From assembly GCA_030035585.1 (NCBI GenBank), contig CM057464.1, forward strand, positions 29,467,465 to 29,531,464: 64,000 nt of DNA, read 5' to 3'. The stretch is from Dugong dugon (Eukaryota; Chordata; Mammalia; Sirenia; Dugongidae). The translations under genes were made by a program, and so were the position numbers. Positions 1 to 10,219 of this stretch are shown piece by piece. The notes under the pieces are model-generated. The model was not told the DNA's origin and made no database searches. It saw only the letters and a list, made by a program, of their open reading frames with translations. Each line of letters opens with the position of its first letter. Positions within the stretch are counted from its first letter, which is position 1.

Positions 1-1190
1 GTATGAGACCTCTATTGTAAAAACCCGTGAAAAAGTTTACGCACAAAATGTAACAATCTTTGTTAGTTACAAGGGATGGGTGGGGTGGGGAAAATACTAA
101 ATAAGCAGTAGATAAGTAGTATGTTTGGGGAAGGGTGAGACAGTACACAATACTGGGGAAACCAGCACAACTTGTATAAGGAAAGGTCATGGAAGCTCCA
201 TAGATACATCGAAACTCCCTCAGGGACTGAATTGCTGGGCAGAGGGCTGTGGGGACTATGGTCTCAGGGAACATCTAGCTCAATTGGCATAACATAGTTT
301 ATAAAGACAATGTTCTACATTCTACCTTGGTGAGTAGCATCTGGGGTCTTAAAAGCCTGAGAGAAGTCATCTAAGATACTCCACTGGTCTCACCCCTTCA
401 GGAGCAAAGGAGAACGAAGAGCACAGGATACAAGGAAAAGATTAGTCCAAAGGACTAATGGACCACAGCTACCAAGGCCTCCACGAGACTGAGTCCAGTA
501 AAGCTAGATGGTGCCCAGATACCACCACTGACTGCTCTGACCAGGATCACAACAGAGGGCTCTGGACAGAGCTGGAAAAGGATGTAGAACAAACGTCTAA
601 CACACACACACAAAAGACCAGATTTACTGGCCTGAAAGAGACTGGAGAAACCCTGGGAATATGGCCCCCAGACACCCTTTTAGCTCAGTGGTGAAGTCAC
701 TTCTGAGGTTTACCATTCAGCCGGGGATTGGACAGCCCCATAAAACCAAATGAGACTAATGAAGCACAGCAGTCCAGGGACAAGGACTAGAAGGCAGAAG
801 GGGACAGGAAAGCTGGTGATAGGGAACCCAAGTTTGAGTAAGGATAATGTTGATGTGAGGTTGTTAACCATTGTCATAGGGCAACATGTGTACTGTTTAA
901 AGAGAAACTATTTTGTTCTGTAAACCTTCATCTAAAGTGAGAATAGCAGCGCAACTAGAAGAACATAATCTATGTCACTGAACTGTGCACATAGAAATTT
1001 TTGAAATTGTGTGTCTTTGGCTATGTATATTTTCACCAAAAAAAAAAAAAATAGTTCGACGAGGGAGAGGGTTGACATGTCGTGGGGTTGTTAACCAATG
1101 TCATAAAGCAATATATGTGCTGACTATTTAATGAGAAACTGTTTGTTCTGTAAACCTTTACCTGAAATACAATTAAAACAAAAATAAAAG
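1..1190 (+). mobile_element. Young afrotherian L1, 3' end (last ORF2 codons and whole 3' UTR)
   Basis: The window opens on the last codons of L1 ORF2 (Met-Arg-Pro-Leu-Leu, stop TAA at 18-20), the same C-terminus as in the L1 copies ending at 11389, 20200 and 39048. The rest is a 1.17-kb 3' UTR that matches those copies along its length. It holds a G-run block at 73-90, a first terminal-like block ending near 940, an L1-type end with an A-run at 1038-1051, and a second terminal-like block at 1085-1171. The A-rich end near 1190 is the decayed tail. The 5' part of this copy lies outside the window. Confidence 0.9.
73..90 (+). other. G-quadruplex-type polypurine motif in L1 3' UTR
   Basis: GGGATGGGTGGGGTGGGG lies about 50 bases after the ORF2 stop and fits the four-run G-quadruplex pattern with one-base loops. 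The equivalent site recurs in the other L1 copies (11319-11336, 38977-38995, 57814-57834 on the minus strand; weaker at 20254-20273). A G-rich polypurine tract is a known conserved trait of mammalian L1 3' UTRs. Confidence 0.7.
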
Positions 1191-1309
1191 TACAGTTCTA
1201 GTTAAAGTAGTGATAGTCCTTTAAACATGTTTGGCATCCAAGTGACTAAAAGTTTAGTACTTTAAAAACATTTTCTCAGTAAACATGTAGAACAAAACTC
1301 AAATTCCTA

Positions 1310-1709
1310 AAAAAAGCGAGACTTACTGGACCAGTAGAGACTAGATGTACCCCCAAGACTATCATCCTAAGATACTGTTTAAATTTGGAACTCAAACCAT
1401 GACCAGAGGTCACCTTTCAACCAAATGACAGATTAACCCGTAAAATAAATAACATTATTTGTGAATACTGTACTCCTCAAAATAATTGTCTAGATGAAAT
1501 CAAATAGTTGACATTTATCCTAGACCAAAGATGAGAAGGCTAGGAGGACAGGGAAGCTAGATTAACAGAAACAGAAAAACCAAGATGGAAATAACGATAA
1601 TGCTGATACATTGTGAAGAATGTAACCAATGTCACTGAACGATAGGTATTAAAATTGTTAAATGAGAATTTAATTTTTAATTTCCTGCGTAAACCTTCAC
1701 TAAAAACAG

Positions 1710-1710
<1 letters not shown>
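1310..1710 (+). mobile_element. Older L1 3' UTR fragment
   Basis: A diverged relative of the 3' UTR just upstream. It starts with a counterpart of the 'ttactgg...gagactg' segment near 622-646, continues through a counterpart of the 'accaaatgaga' and 'gacagg-aagct' segments, and ends at 'gtaaaccttcac' followed by A-rich sequence and a TA repeat. It therefore ends where the first terminal-like block of the young 3' UTR ends, and it lacks the extra modules. No coding part is visible. Confidence 0.65.
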
Positions 1711-1714
<4 letters not shown>

Positions 1715-1758
<44 letters not shown>

Positions 1759-1793
1759 TATATATATATATATATAACATATATATATATATG
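1715..1793. repeat. (TA)n microsatellite with short CA interruption
   Basis: About 79 bases of alternating TA/AT with one CACACA interruption, directly after the A-rich end of an old L1 3' UTR. It probably grew from that tail. Confidence 0.95.
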
Positions 1794-1795
1794 TA

Positions 1796-2683
1796 AATGT
1801 TATCAGATTAATAGTTTCTAGAAACTCCACAGGAATGATGTGGGCAATATTTATTGCTACTTTTTTTTCTCCTTCCAGCATGACTGTAACATGGTTATCA
1901 GTAAAATTCTTAAGTTGGATTACATAGCAAATCTTACTTACATCTCTTTCATTTTTACAATTCGGTAATCATCATTCTCCCATCAATAGAGTAGGGAGGT
2001 GGGCTATTATGATCATTTTACAACTCCAAAGCTCCAGATAGCAAATGGAAAAGCTTTTTTACACAAGATCAGCATTCAAGGGACTTGGTTGCATCATCTT
2101 CTGGACTCTAAACATACCAACCTTTATCCTCAATTATACCCAAGAGTGATAAACAAGGTAAAATAAAATCAATTTGAGTTAAGGAGAGTTGTTTTTACAT
2201 GGGATTTAATAAAGTTTTTCTGTGACTTTTCAGTGGCTCTTTGAAAGTGACTTTTTTTTTCCCGGTAATAAGTAAAATGTCAGTATGACCTGGATATAAT
2301 GAATATCTTGTTTTTTGAAGGTCATTAGCAGTCACAATGCCTCTTCTATTGTTGGACAAGCTTTCAAAGTCTAAACAATGTGCTTTCATTTAAAGAGTTC
2401 GCATTTCTCTTCTATTACTCTGGGTCCAATTTCTGAAAACATGCTGTATGGAGATGCTCTTCCTCTACCTGAAAAGCCAGGATTGAAGACCCTGGCAGTG
2501 TTCAGTAAGTGACTTGGGGTAGGAACAAGTTGCAATTAAGTTTATATCTACCTAAAATCATTGGAATAACCTTTTTCAATAATGGATGGGTGGGTGGATT
2601 TATTAGTTCACCCAAGCAACCTATTAATTCAATAAATTTAAGAAAATTCTAATGTAGCATATTTTTAGTATTAAAATTAACAC
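1796..2683. other. Anonymous AT-rich stretch
   Basis: I see no gene, RNA gene or recognisable repeat here. The longest open frame is 64 codons on the minus strand, without any recognisable domain. Confidence 0.5.
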
Positions 2684-2900
2684 ATTAAAAAAAAACAAAA
2701 ACAAAAACAGTGCTATCGAATCAATTCTGATTCATAGCGACCCTATAGGACAGAGTGGAACTGCCCCATAGGGTTTCCAAGGCTGTAAATCTTTACAGAA
2801 GCAGACTGCTACATCTTTTCCCACGTGAATGGCTGGTGGGTTCAAGCTGCTGACCTTTGGTTAGCAGCCCAGAACTTAACCACTGCACCACCAAGGCGCC
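2684..2900 (-). mobile_element. AfroSINE (tRNA-related SINE)
   Basis: Read on the minus strand, it starts with a tRNA-like head (ggcgccttggtggtgcagtg), carries the internal 'ggttcaagctgctgacc' box B-type region in antisense, and ends in the conserved 'gggtcgctatgaatcag' tail and an A-rich run (2684-2709). It includes the roughly 50-bp central part (acagaagcagactgctacatc) that shorter copies lack. Non-coding; copied in trans by RTE LINE enzymes, as known for this family. Confidence 0.9.
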
Positions 2901-2949
2901 ACTGAAAAATATGGCAAAAGGAAAAATACAATTTACACAATACTGTGCT

Positions 2950-3590
2950 ATCCAGAGATACTACTATATCATTTTGATGTATTTTATTTGTCTTTTTAAT
3001 ATGTATGTTTTTAGTATTTTAAAGTAAGATTGGTCATAAAGTTTTATATTATGCTTTGTTTACTTAATATTAATGTTAGTGATATTTTCCCTGTGCAACT
3101 AGTACTCTTTGGATTTTTATCCCCATTTTATCATAGTTTATTTAAGCATTCCTGTACAGCTGACCATTTGGGTTACTTTCAATTTTTAATATTATTAAAA
3201 AAAAAAATAACCCATTGCCCGTCAAGTCGATTCCAACTCATAGCGACCCTACAGGACAGAGTAGAACTGCCCCATATGGTTTCCAAGGAACACCTGGTGG
3301 ATTCGAACTGCTGACACTTTGGTTAGCTGTCATAGCTCTTAACCACTATACCACCAGGGTTTCCTTAATATTATTAGTGAGACTAAAACAAACACCCTTA
3401 TACATATATCTTTGTCTTCTTACTAATTATATTTTTAGTTAGAGAGGGAAACTTATTAGATCAAGACAGCATGGGAACTTTCATGAGACACTGCCAAATG
3501 GTATTTCAATGAGATCCTACCAAGTTATACTCCCACCAGGAGTGCAGGAGAGTACCTGTCTCCCCATAACTTCACTAGATCTTAGTTCTG
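2950..3590 (-). mobile_element. Ancient L1 fragment, ORF2 3' end, split by a SINE
   Basis: The antisense strand resembles the L1 ORF2 C-terminal region: the 'gaccatttgggttactttcaat' block and, after the SINE, the 'actcccaccaggagtgcaggag' block, which correspond to the 'Cys...His-Cys-Trp-Trp-Glu-Cys' part of L1 ORF2. It is heavily decayed, has no reading frame, and its ends are uncertain. Confidence 0.6.
3198..3364 (-). mobile_element. AfroSINE, short form, with 12-bp target duplication
   Basis: Short AfroSINE lacking the central block. It is flanked by perfect direct repeats TTAATATTATTA at 3186-3197 and 3365-3376, the signature of reverse-transcribed insertion. It sits inside an older antisense L1 fragment, so it is younger than that fragment. 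Confidence 0.93.
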
Positions 3591-4167
3591 TTATGTATTT
3601 GAAAAATTAATTTTAATATAAAACATGAGTATACAGAAGAGTGATCCAAATTTTTTTGGCATGTGTTGTGGGACAGACAATGATCAAGGGAGGCTTCACT
3701 AGAAAGGTGACATTTGAGCCTAATCTAGAGGAGGGAAAAAGAAATCTATGGGAATATAATGGGTGAAGAGTTCAGGCTGAGAGAGCAGCACGTACAAAGA
3801 AGTGAGGCAAGAGAAAGCATGGACTTGGGGGAGTGAGTATCAGAGTACATGGATTCTCCAATGGAGGGTGGCAGAAAGGGTTGAAATAGAGACTAACACT
3901 AGAGAATGAAAGGCCCTTTGCTTCAGCATATGGTTTTTAGACTTAACCTTGTAGATTAGAGTTTCTTCTAAGATTTTCCCCAGTCTACTGGGCATCAGTA
4001 TTACCTAGGGCTTGTTAAAGCTAAGTACTAGACTCTAACCAATAGGACTTAAAAAAGAGCTCCTTTAGGCTACTGTTCACTTTTTCTTTTTAACTCCTGT
4101 ATCACTTCATTTAGACCTCTTTTTTGAAGCATTTTCCATCTGCTATCATTTATCGTTTATTACTTAC
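3591..4167. other. Anonymous stretch
   Basis: No gene or repeat that I recognise. Confidence 0.4.
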
Positions 4168-4398
4168 TTTGGATACATTATCAGGCAAGACCAATTGCTA
4201 GAAAAGGACATCGTGGTTGGTAAAGCAGAGGCCTAATGAAAACGAGGGAAACCCTCAATAAGATGGATTGACGCAACAGCCACAACAATGGGTTCAAGCA
4301 TACCAACAATCATGAAGATGGTGCAGGATTGGGCAACATTTTGTTCTGTTATGCATAAGGTCACATGAGTTGGAACCAAATCAACAGCAGCTAACAAC
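4168..4398 (+). mobile_element. RTE LINE, 3' end only
   Basis: Matches the 3' end of the RTE element at 34770-35520: the 'aaaggacatcgtg...ggtaaagcagag' block, the 'accctcaataagatggattga' block, the 'atgaagatggtgcagg' block, and the terminal 'ctaacaac' tail. It is a severely 5'-truncated copy without coding capacity beyond the last codons. Confidence 0.88.
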
Positions 4399-5074
4399 GT
4401 CATTTATCTGTTTTCATATCTGCCATCTCCACTTGACTATGCATCTTTATTCCTTTAGTCAGTCATCAAAATCTTATTCATCATGTAACTTATATCAGGA
4501 AAGGGGGCTGTTTGCCATTCTGGAGGCAAGTCTACCACTGGAGGGTAGACTCATGCATAAATGGCTGCAGGAAAGTGAGCTCAGGCACAGTAGAAGGCAT
4601 GGTAGGAACAGGGAGGAACTCTCTAAATGTGCCTGAGACTGAGAAGGAAGGTTCACTAATGTCATACTCAGAGTCTAAATCTGTGGAGCATGATAAGCCT
4701 CAGCAAGTGTTGATCTAATAAAGGCAGTAATCAGTTGGAATATCTTAGAGAAGTAGTATGATATATAATTTTTTAGTGTAGGAAGAGATCAAACAGTAAT
4801 ATGAAGAGTGGGAAAATCTGGAGGTGGGGAGAACAGTTAGAAAGTTTTTGTTTGTTTTTTGAGAGAGAGAGAGAAACTAAAGGAAGAGGGAGAAGGAGAC
4901 GGAGAGAAGGTGACAGAGAAAAGGCTTCAAGGCATTTTCCACTTATTGGATGTGCATGGTGGGATAGGAGGTGGGGTTAGAAACAAATACAATTTCTAGT
5001 TTCTGGCTTGAATGGGCAGGCAGCGTTCCATAAATTCATAAAGAAATATCACAGGAGGAGCAGGTTTAATGGAT
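4399..5074. other. Anonymous stretch with purine-rich tract
   Basis: No gene seen. It contains a GA-rich low-complexity run at 4861-4922. Two overlapping open frames of 68-88 codons have no recognisable domain and are most likely chance. Confidence 0.45.
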
Positions 5075-5298
5075 AAAACAAACAAACAAAAAATACCAAA
5101 CCCATTGCCCTCGAGTCGATTCTGACTCATGGTGACTCTAGAGGATAGGGTAGAACTGTCCCACAGGGTTTCCAATGCTGTAAATCTTTATGGAAGCAGA
5201 CTGCCACATCTTTCTCCCACAAAGTGGCTGGTGGGTTCTGCATTGAAACTACCAACTTTTCAGTTAGCAGCTGAGAGCTTTAACCACTGTGCCACCCC
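5075..5298 (-). mobile_element. AfroSINE, long form
   Basis: Antisense copy with an A-rich tail (5075-5099), the conserved 'cgagtcgattctgactcatgg' tail region, the central 'ggaagcagactgccacatc' block and a decayed tRNA-like head ending near 5298. It aligns over its length with the copy at 2684-2900. Confidence 0.92.
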
Positions 5299-5491
5299 AG
5301 CTCCAGAGTGGAAAAGACAGTAAATGGAATTTGAGGTCTTTCAGATTAATTTATATTTCAGTTTAAGTCTTTCTACATAAGACTTCCAGATGAGAAGTTC
5401 CAGAGATTTTTTTGTATTAAGTGCATTTCATTGTCATTGTTGTTGCTGTTTGTCTTCATCTTAACATGTGAAATTTATACTACTCAGAGAG

Positions 5492-5975
5492 TGTCTTAGT
5501 CATCTAGTGCTGCTATAACAGAAACACCACAAGTGGATGGTTTTAACGAAGAGAAGTTTATTTCCTCACAGTTAAAGTAGGCTGAAAGTCCAAATTCAGG
5601 GTGTCAGCTCCAGGGGAAGGCTTTTTCTCTCTGTCGGGCTTCTTCTCTTCGGTGTTCCCCCGAACTAGGAGCTTCTCCACACAGGGACTCAACCCAAAGG
5701 AAGCACTCTGCTCCTGGCACTGCTTTCTTAATGGTATGAGGTCCCCCTGTCTCACTGCTCACTTCCGTCTTTTATATCTCATGAGATTGCCTCAGGACAC
5801 AATCCAGTCTTGTAGATCCAGTCCTGCCTTACTAACACAACTGCCACCCATCTTCCCTCATTAGCATTATAGAGGCAGGATTTACAACATATGGGAAAAT
5901 GACACAGTACCAGGAATCATGGCTCAGCCAAACTGATATACACATTTTTGGGGGGACATAATTCAAACCATGACA
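5492..5975 (-). mobile_element. Solo LTR, ERVL-MaLR type
   Basis: A 484-bp segment with TG...CA ends, flanked by near-identical 5-bp repeats (GAGAG at 5487-5491, GAGGG at 5976-5980), as expected for ERVL/MaLR LTRs. On the minus strand there is a TATA-like ATATAAAA (complement at 5770-5777) and an AATAAA polyadenylation signal (complement at 5557-5562) near the 3' end, giving normal U3-R-U5 order. The 5' start and the 3' '...gactaagaca' end resemble MaLR LTRs. No internal viral sequence adjoins it, so it is a recombined solo LTR. The 60-90 codon open frames inside it are chance. Confidence 0.85.
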
Positions 5976-6102
5976 GAGGGATGTGGAATTTATTTTGCAA
6001 AGTGTATGCAAGGCATCTAAAACATTAATTCATTTTATTTTTTCTGATTTATATTGCAGCAATTTCACAAAATTGTATGATTATTTGGATAATTTATTGT
6101 TG

Positions 6103-6160
6103 TTTGTGTAAGGTGCCATCAAGTCGGTTCCATCTCATAGCAACCCTATGTACAACAAAA
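6103..6160 (-). mobile_element. RTE 3' tail remnant
   Basis: About 58 bases ('ggtgccatcaagtcggttcc...caaccctatgtacaac') are the reverse complement of the RTE LINE 3' terminus, before the sequence turns anonymous. It could also be a very short SINE tail. Confidence 0.6.
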
Positions 6161-7821
6161 TGAGGGATCATTTATTAATCAAATATAAATAAATGAATAA
6201 GGCCTGGATAAAATTATTGTAAAATGAATTATTTCCTCATCTATGCTTATTCATTGATATGTAAGATTTTTTATGTTGAAATGTAATAACTAGTATAAGG
6301 ATAAAATATTTAAATTTTTTGTGTTTTTATTTTTAACTTCAGCTATTTTAATACTCTAAATACAAGCATGTAAAACATCAACAGATATAAAATGTAAAAT
6401 TAAGAAACAAATTAATTTCTTATTTTAGATAAATTGATATGAAAATTCAATATATTGGATGCAGATTAAAGAAAAAGACAATCATTATCGATTCCTTCAT
6501 ATTGTCTCAACTATAGAAACTATACATTTTTTTCTAGAAAAAATACAATCTTTTGTAAAGTTTTTGAATTATTTGAGTGAACTTATTTAGAAAATATAAT
6601 TTATATTTAAATATCATTCTAATAATAAAATGCAGTGCTATTAAATTATCTAACAACATGATTTTGGATTCATAAGAATATAGATTATGTTTGTAAGTAT
6701 GACAAACCACCTGACATATTTTAAAAGCAAAAAAGAGAAAGTGGCAATGTTTTAGCCATATTTTAGACTGAGTTAGTCAAAGGTGAAAGTGAAGATTGCA
6801 TTAATTCTGGGACCTACATTCAAAAACTTAAAAAATAATTTAATGAGAGGTGAGTTAATTTTATTTGCAATAATATTTAATGCATCTAGTATATACTATT
6901 AATTTACTTAGAACAAAAATATTTTACACAATGTAAAGAGCCTCTCTGATATGGATTTGAACGCATTCAGGACACAGGAATTAATTAGTAACTATGGTAA
7001 CTCTTAGACCTAGCAAGTCAAAATGTCGTGGAAATGCTTGACTGACAATAGATAGCTCCATAATGTGCTTCCAGCTCTCATGAAAAATAATAAGCTAATA
7101 AGCTTTCTAAAGAAGATGATGTTTAGGGATTGCAGATATGATGCTGAATTTACTTAGATCTTTTTTTCTTTTAAAAAGCCTTTCTCCTTCTAAAATCTTC
7201 ACATGAGCAGGCAAATGGGCCCAATAAATACTTTTCACTGAGGTGCTAAAAGGGTAAAAAACAACAGATAATGAAGGAAAAAAGATAGAGATGATTTGGG
7301 ACGGTTATATAACAGTCTAGTGTTTTATTGCTTTGGGAAGCCTTTTGTCCCTGTATAAAGCATCATAAAATAGACTTATTGCTCTAAATACTAATTCAAA
7401 TATTAGATTTACAGGTGTTTTTAAAATTTCATTTTACAAAATAAGGATAAAGGAAAGGAAAATTCAGCATAGTCTTTTTAATTGACCTTCTGTTCTAGAT
7501 AAGGCTGCATACATTTCTCAGGAAAAACAAAAGAAAACAAAATAGAACTGTTCAATTTGAGCTCAGGAAAGAACTCTTCAGTTTTGGGTAGTCTTGAAAA
7601 GTTTTAATTTCACACAGCTAGTTATTATTATTATTTTGCCTTAAACCATTGAAACCTGTGAGTACCTTTCTGCAGCAAATGCGCACTTTCCCTAGGTAGG
7701 CATTTTTGTTATTGGATATTTGAATTATTTGGAGAATGCTTATATGAACTGAACTCTTGTATCTGAAGCAATGAGTTTGGTATATTTATTAAATGCAAGA
7801 AAACTTTTGTTTTAGTTTGTT
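6161..7821. other. AT-rich anonymous stretch
   Basis: About 1.7 kb of very AT-rich DNA. I recognise no gene, RNA gene or mobile element in it. Confidence 0.45.
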
Positions 7822-8873
7822 TTAGTTGATTTTTTTAATTAAACCTTTTATTTTGAGATAATTCTAAATTCACATATAGCTGTAAGTAAAAGTACAGAGA
7901 GATACCATGTATTCTTTATGCAGTTTCCCCCAATGGTAATATCCCTCAAAACTACAAAATTTTGACCTTTATACAATCAAGATACAGAACATTTCCATCA
8001 TCACAAGGATTACTCACGTCCTTTTATAGCCATGACTACTTTTCTCCCTATCTCCTTAACCCTGGGCGACCACTAATCTGTTTTCTATTTCTACAATTTA
8101 GTCATTTTGGGAAAATTATATAAATGTTACATATGATTCAAGAATCATATAGTATTTAGCCTTTTGTGGTTGGATATTTTCACTCAGCAAAATTATCTGT
8201 AAATTCATCCAGGTTACTGTGTTTATCAAGTGTTTTTTTTTTTTTTTTTTTTAAATTCCTGGATAGTATTCCATGGTTCAGATATACCACAGTTTGTTTA
8301 ACCATTCATCTGGTGAAGGGCATTTGGGTTGTTGCCAGTTTTTGGCCACAATGAATGAAGCTGCTATAAACATTCACATGCAAATTTTTCTGTGAACATA
8401 AATCTTTTCTCTGGGATAAATGCTCAAGAGTGTAATTGTTGGCCTTACCATAGTCACATGTTTGGCTGTTTAAGAAATTGCCAAACTATTTTCTAGAGTG
8501 TCTATAGCATTTTACATTCCCACCAACGAGACGGAAATCCAGTTTCTCCATACCCTTGCCAGCATTTGATGTTGTCACTATGTTTTATTTTAGCCGTTCT
8601 GATTGTCTATACTAGTATCTCATTGTGGTTTTAATTTGCATGTCCTTTGATGGCCAGTGATGTTGACCATTTTTTCATGTGCTTGTATCTTCTTTTGTGA
8701 AATGTCTTGTCATGTCTTTTGCCCATGTTCTAATTTGGATTGTACTTTCATTATTTATTGAGTTGTGAGATTTCTTTGCATAAACTAGATTCTAGTCCTT
8801 TGTCAGACATATGGTTTGCAAGTATTTTCTACTGGTTTGTAACTTGTCTTTTCATCCTCTTAATAGAGTCTTA

Positions 8874-9077
8874 GTTCCTGGGTGCCACAAATGGTTAAGT
8901 GTTTGACTACTAACTGAAAGGCTGGCAGTTGGAACTCACCCAGAGATGCATCAGAAGACAGGCCTGGCGATCTCCTTCCTAAAGCTCACAGCCTTGAAAA
9001 CCCTCTGGATTAATTTCTACTCTGCACACATGGTATTGCCATGAGTCAGAATCAACTTGAAGGTAACTAACAACAAG
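8874..9077 (+). mobile_element. AfroSINE, older variant, with target duplication
   Basis: Starts 'ttcctgggtgccacaaatgg', contains a tRNA-like box B region, a central 'gaagacaggcctggcgatct' block, and ends in 'atgagtcagaatcaactt' and 'ctaacaacaag'. Flanking repeats AATAGAGTCTTA (8862-8873) and AATAGGGTTTTA (9078-9089) differ at two positions. The ancient L1 continues on both sides. The 3' end matches the RTE LINE tail. Confidence 0.9.
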
Positions 9078-9642
9078 AATAGGGTTTTACACAGAGAAAA
9101 AGTTTTTCATTTTGATAAAGTCCATTTTATAGAAAAGATGTTTTTGGTGTCAAAAGTCTAAGAATGCTTTGTCTAGTCCTACATGCCAAAGGTTTTATCC
9201 CATGATCTTTTCTGAAACTTCCTTAGTTATAGATTTACAATTATGTTTGTGATCCCTTTTAAGTTAAATTTTGTATAAGGTATGAAATTTAAGTCGAGAT
9301 TCTATTTTTTGCATATGGATGTCCAGACACTCCAGCATTATTTGTTTAAAAGGCTATCTTTCCTCCATTGAACTGCTTTTGCACCTTTATCAAAAATAAG
9401 TTGGGCTTATTTGTGTGGGTTTATGTTTGGGTTCTCTATTCAGTTCCATTGATCTATGTACCTGTCCCTCTGTCAATACCACACAGTCTTGTTTATTGCA
9501 GCTGTATAGTAAATCTTGAAATCAGGTAGACTGATTCTTCCCACTTTATTCTTTTTCAGAATTGTTTTAGCTATTCTAGTTCCTCCATCTTTCCGTATAA
9601 ATTTAAACCTTCCAATTTAAATAATTTTGCCTATCCATGAGA

Positions 9643-9740
9643 GGCTCCTTTGAAACCCTATGGGGCAGTTCTACTCTGACCTATAGGGTCGCTATGAGTT
9701 GAAATCAACTCAACGGCAATGGGTTATGGTTATGGTTATG
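9643..9740 (+). mobile_element. AfroSINE, 5'-truncated
   Basis: Only the 3' half is present ('gaaaccctatggggcagttc' to 'tcaactcaacggcaatggg'), followed by a GGTTAT-repeat tail at 9721-9740. It is inserted in the ancient antisense L1. Confidence 0.88.
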
Positions 9741-9953
9741 TCTACAAAAATCTGGGTGGTATTTTGAGAGGTGTTGTGCTAAAACTATATATATCAATTT
9801 GGGAAGGAATGACAATTTTACTATTTTGAGACTTCCAATCTTTGAAGATGGTATGTCTCTCTATTTATTTAGATCTTCTTGGTTTATTTCTTTCATCATT
9901 GTTGTGTAGTTTTCAACATACAAGTCCTGTACATGTTCTGTTAGATTTGTACC

Positions 9954-10146
9954 TGTTGTTGTTGGCTGCCATCAGATTGGCTCTCAACTTATGGTGACCT
10001 CATGTGTTACACAGTAGAACTTCTCCAAAGGTTTTCTTGGTTGTAATCTTCACAGAAGCAGACCACCAACCTTTCTTCCGTGGAGCTACTGGGTGGGTTC
10101 AAACTACCAACCTTTAGGTTAGCAGCCAGTCACAAACGACTTGTCC
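9954..10146 (-). mobile_element. AfroSINE, older diverged subfamily
   Basis: Antisense copy with a (GTT)n end, 'ctgccatcagattggctctc' tail region, central 'cttcacagaagcagaccacc' block and a decayed tRNA-like head. Its middle differs from the younger copies ('ttttcttggttgtaatc'), so it belongs to a separate subfamily. Confidence 0.82.
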
Positions 10147-10219
10147 TAATCAAGCTCTTTAGATTCATCTAATTAAGTTTTTCTGAGTAATTGTCAATAG
10201 TATCGTATTATTTTTTCCA

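Noticed and set aside
458-694. A 78-codon open frame in the first L1 segment
   Set aside because: It lies in the L1 3' UTR and is not kept open in the other copies.
2684-2900. tRNA-like promoter boxes in the SINEs, as possible tRNA genes
   Set aside because: The heads are decayed, there is no complete cloverleaf, and each is followed by SINE body and tail.
5601-5864. An 87-codon open frame with a Ser-rich start
   Set aside because: It is inside a solo LTR on the strand opposite to the LTR and has no domain.
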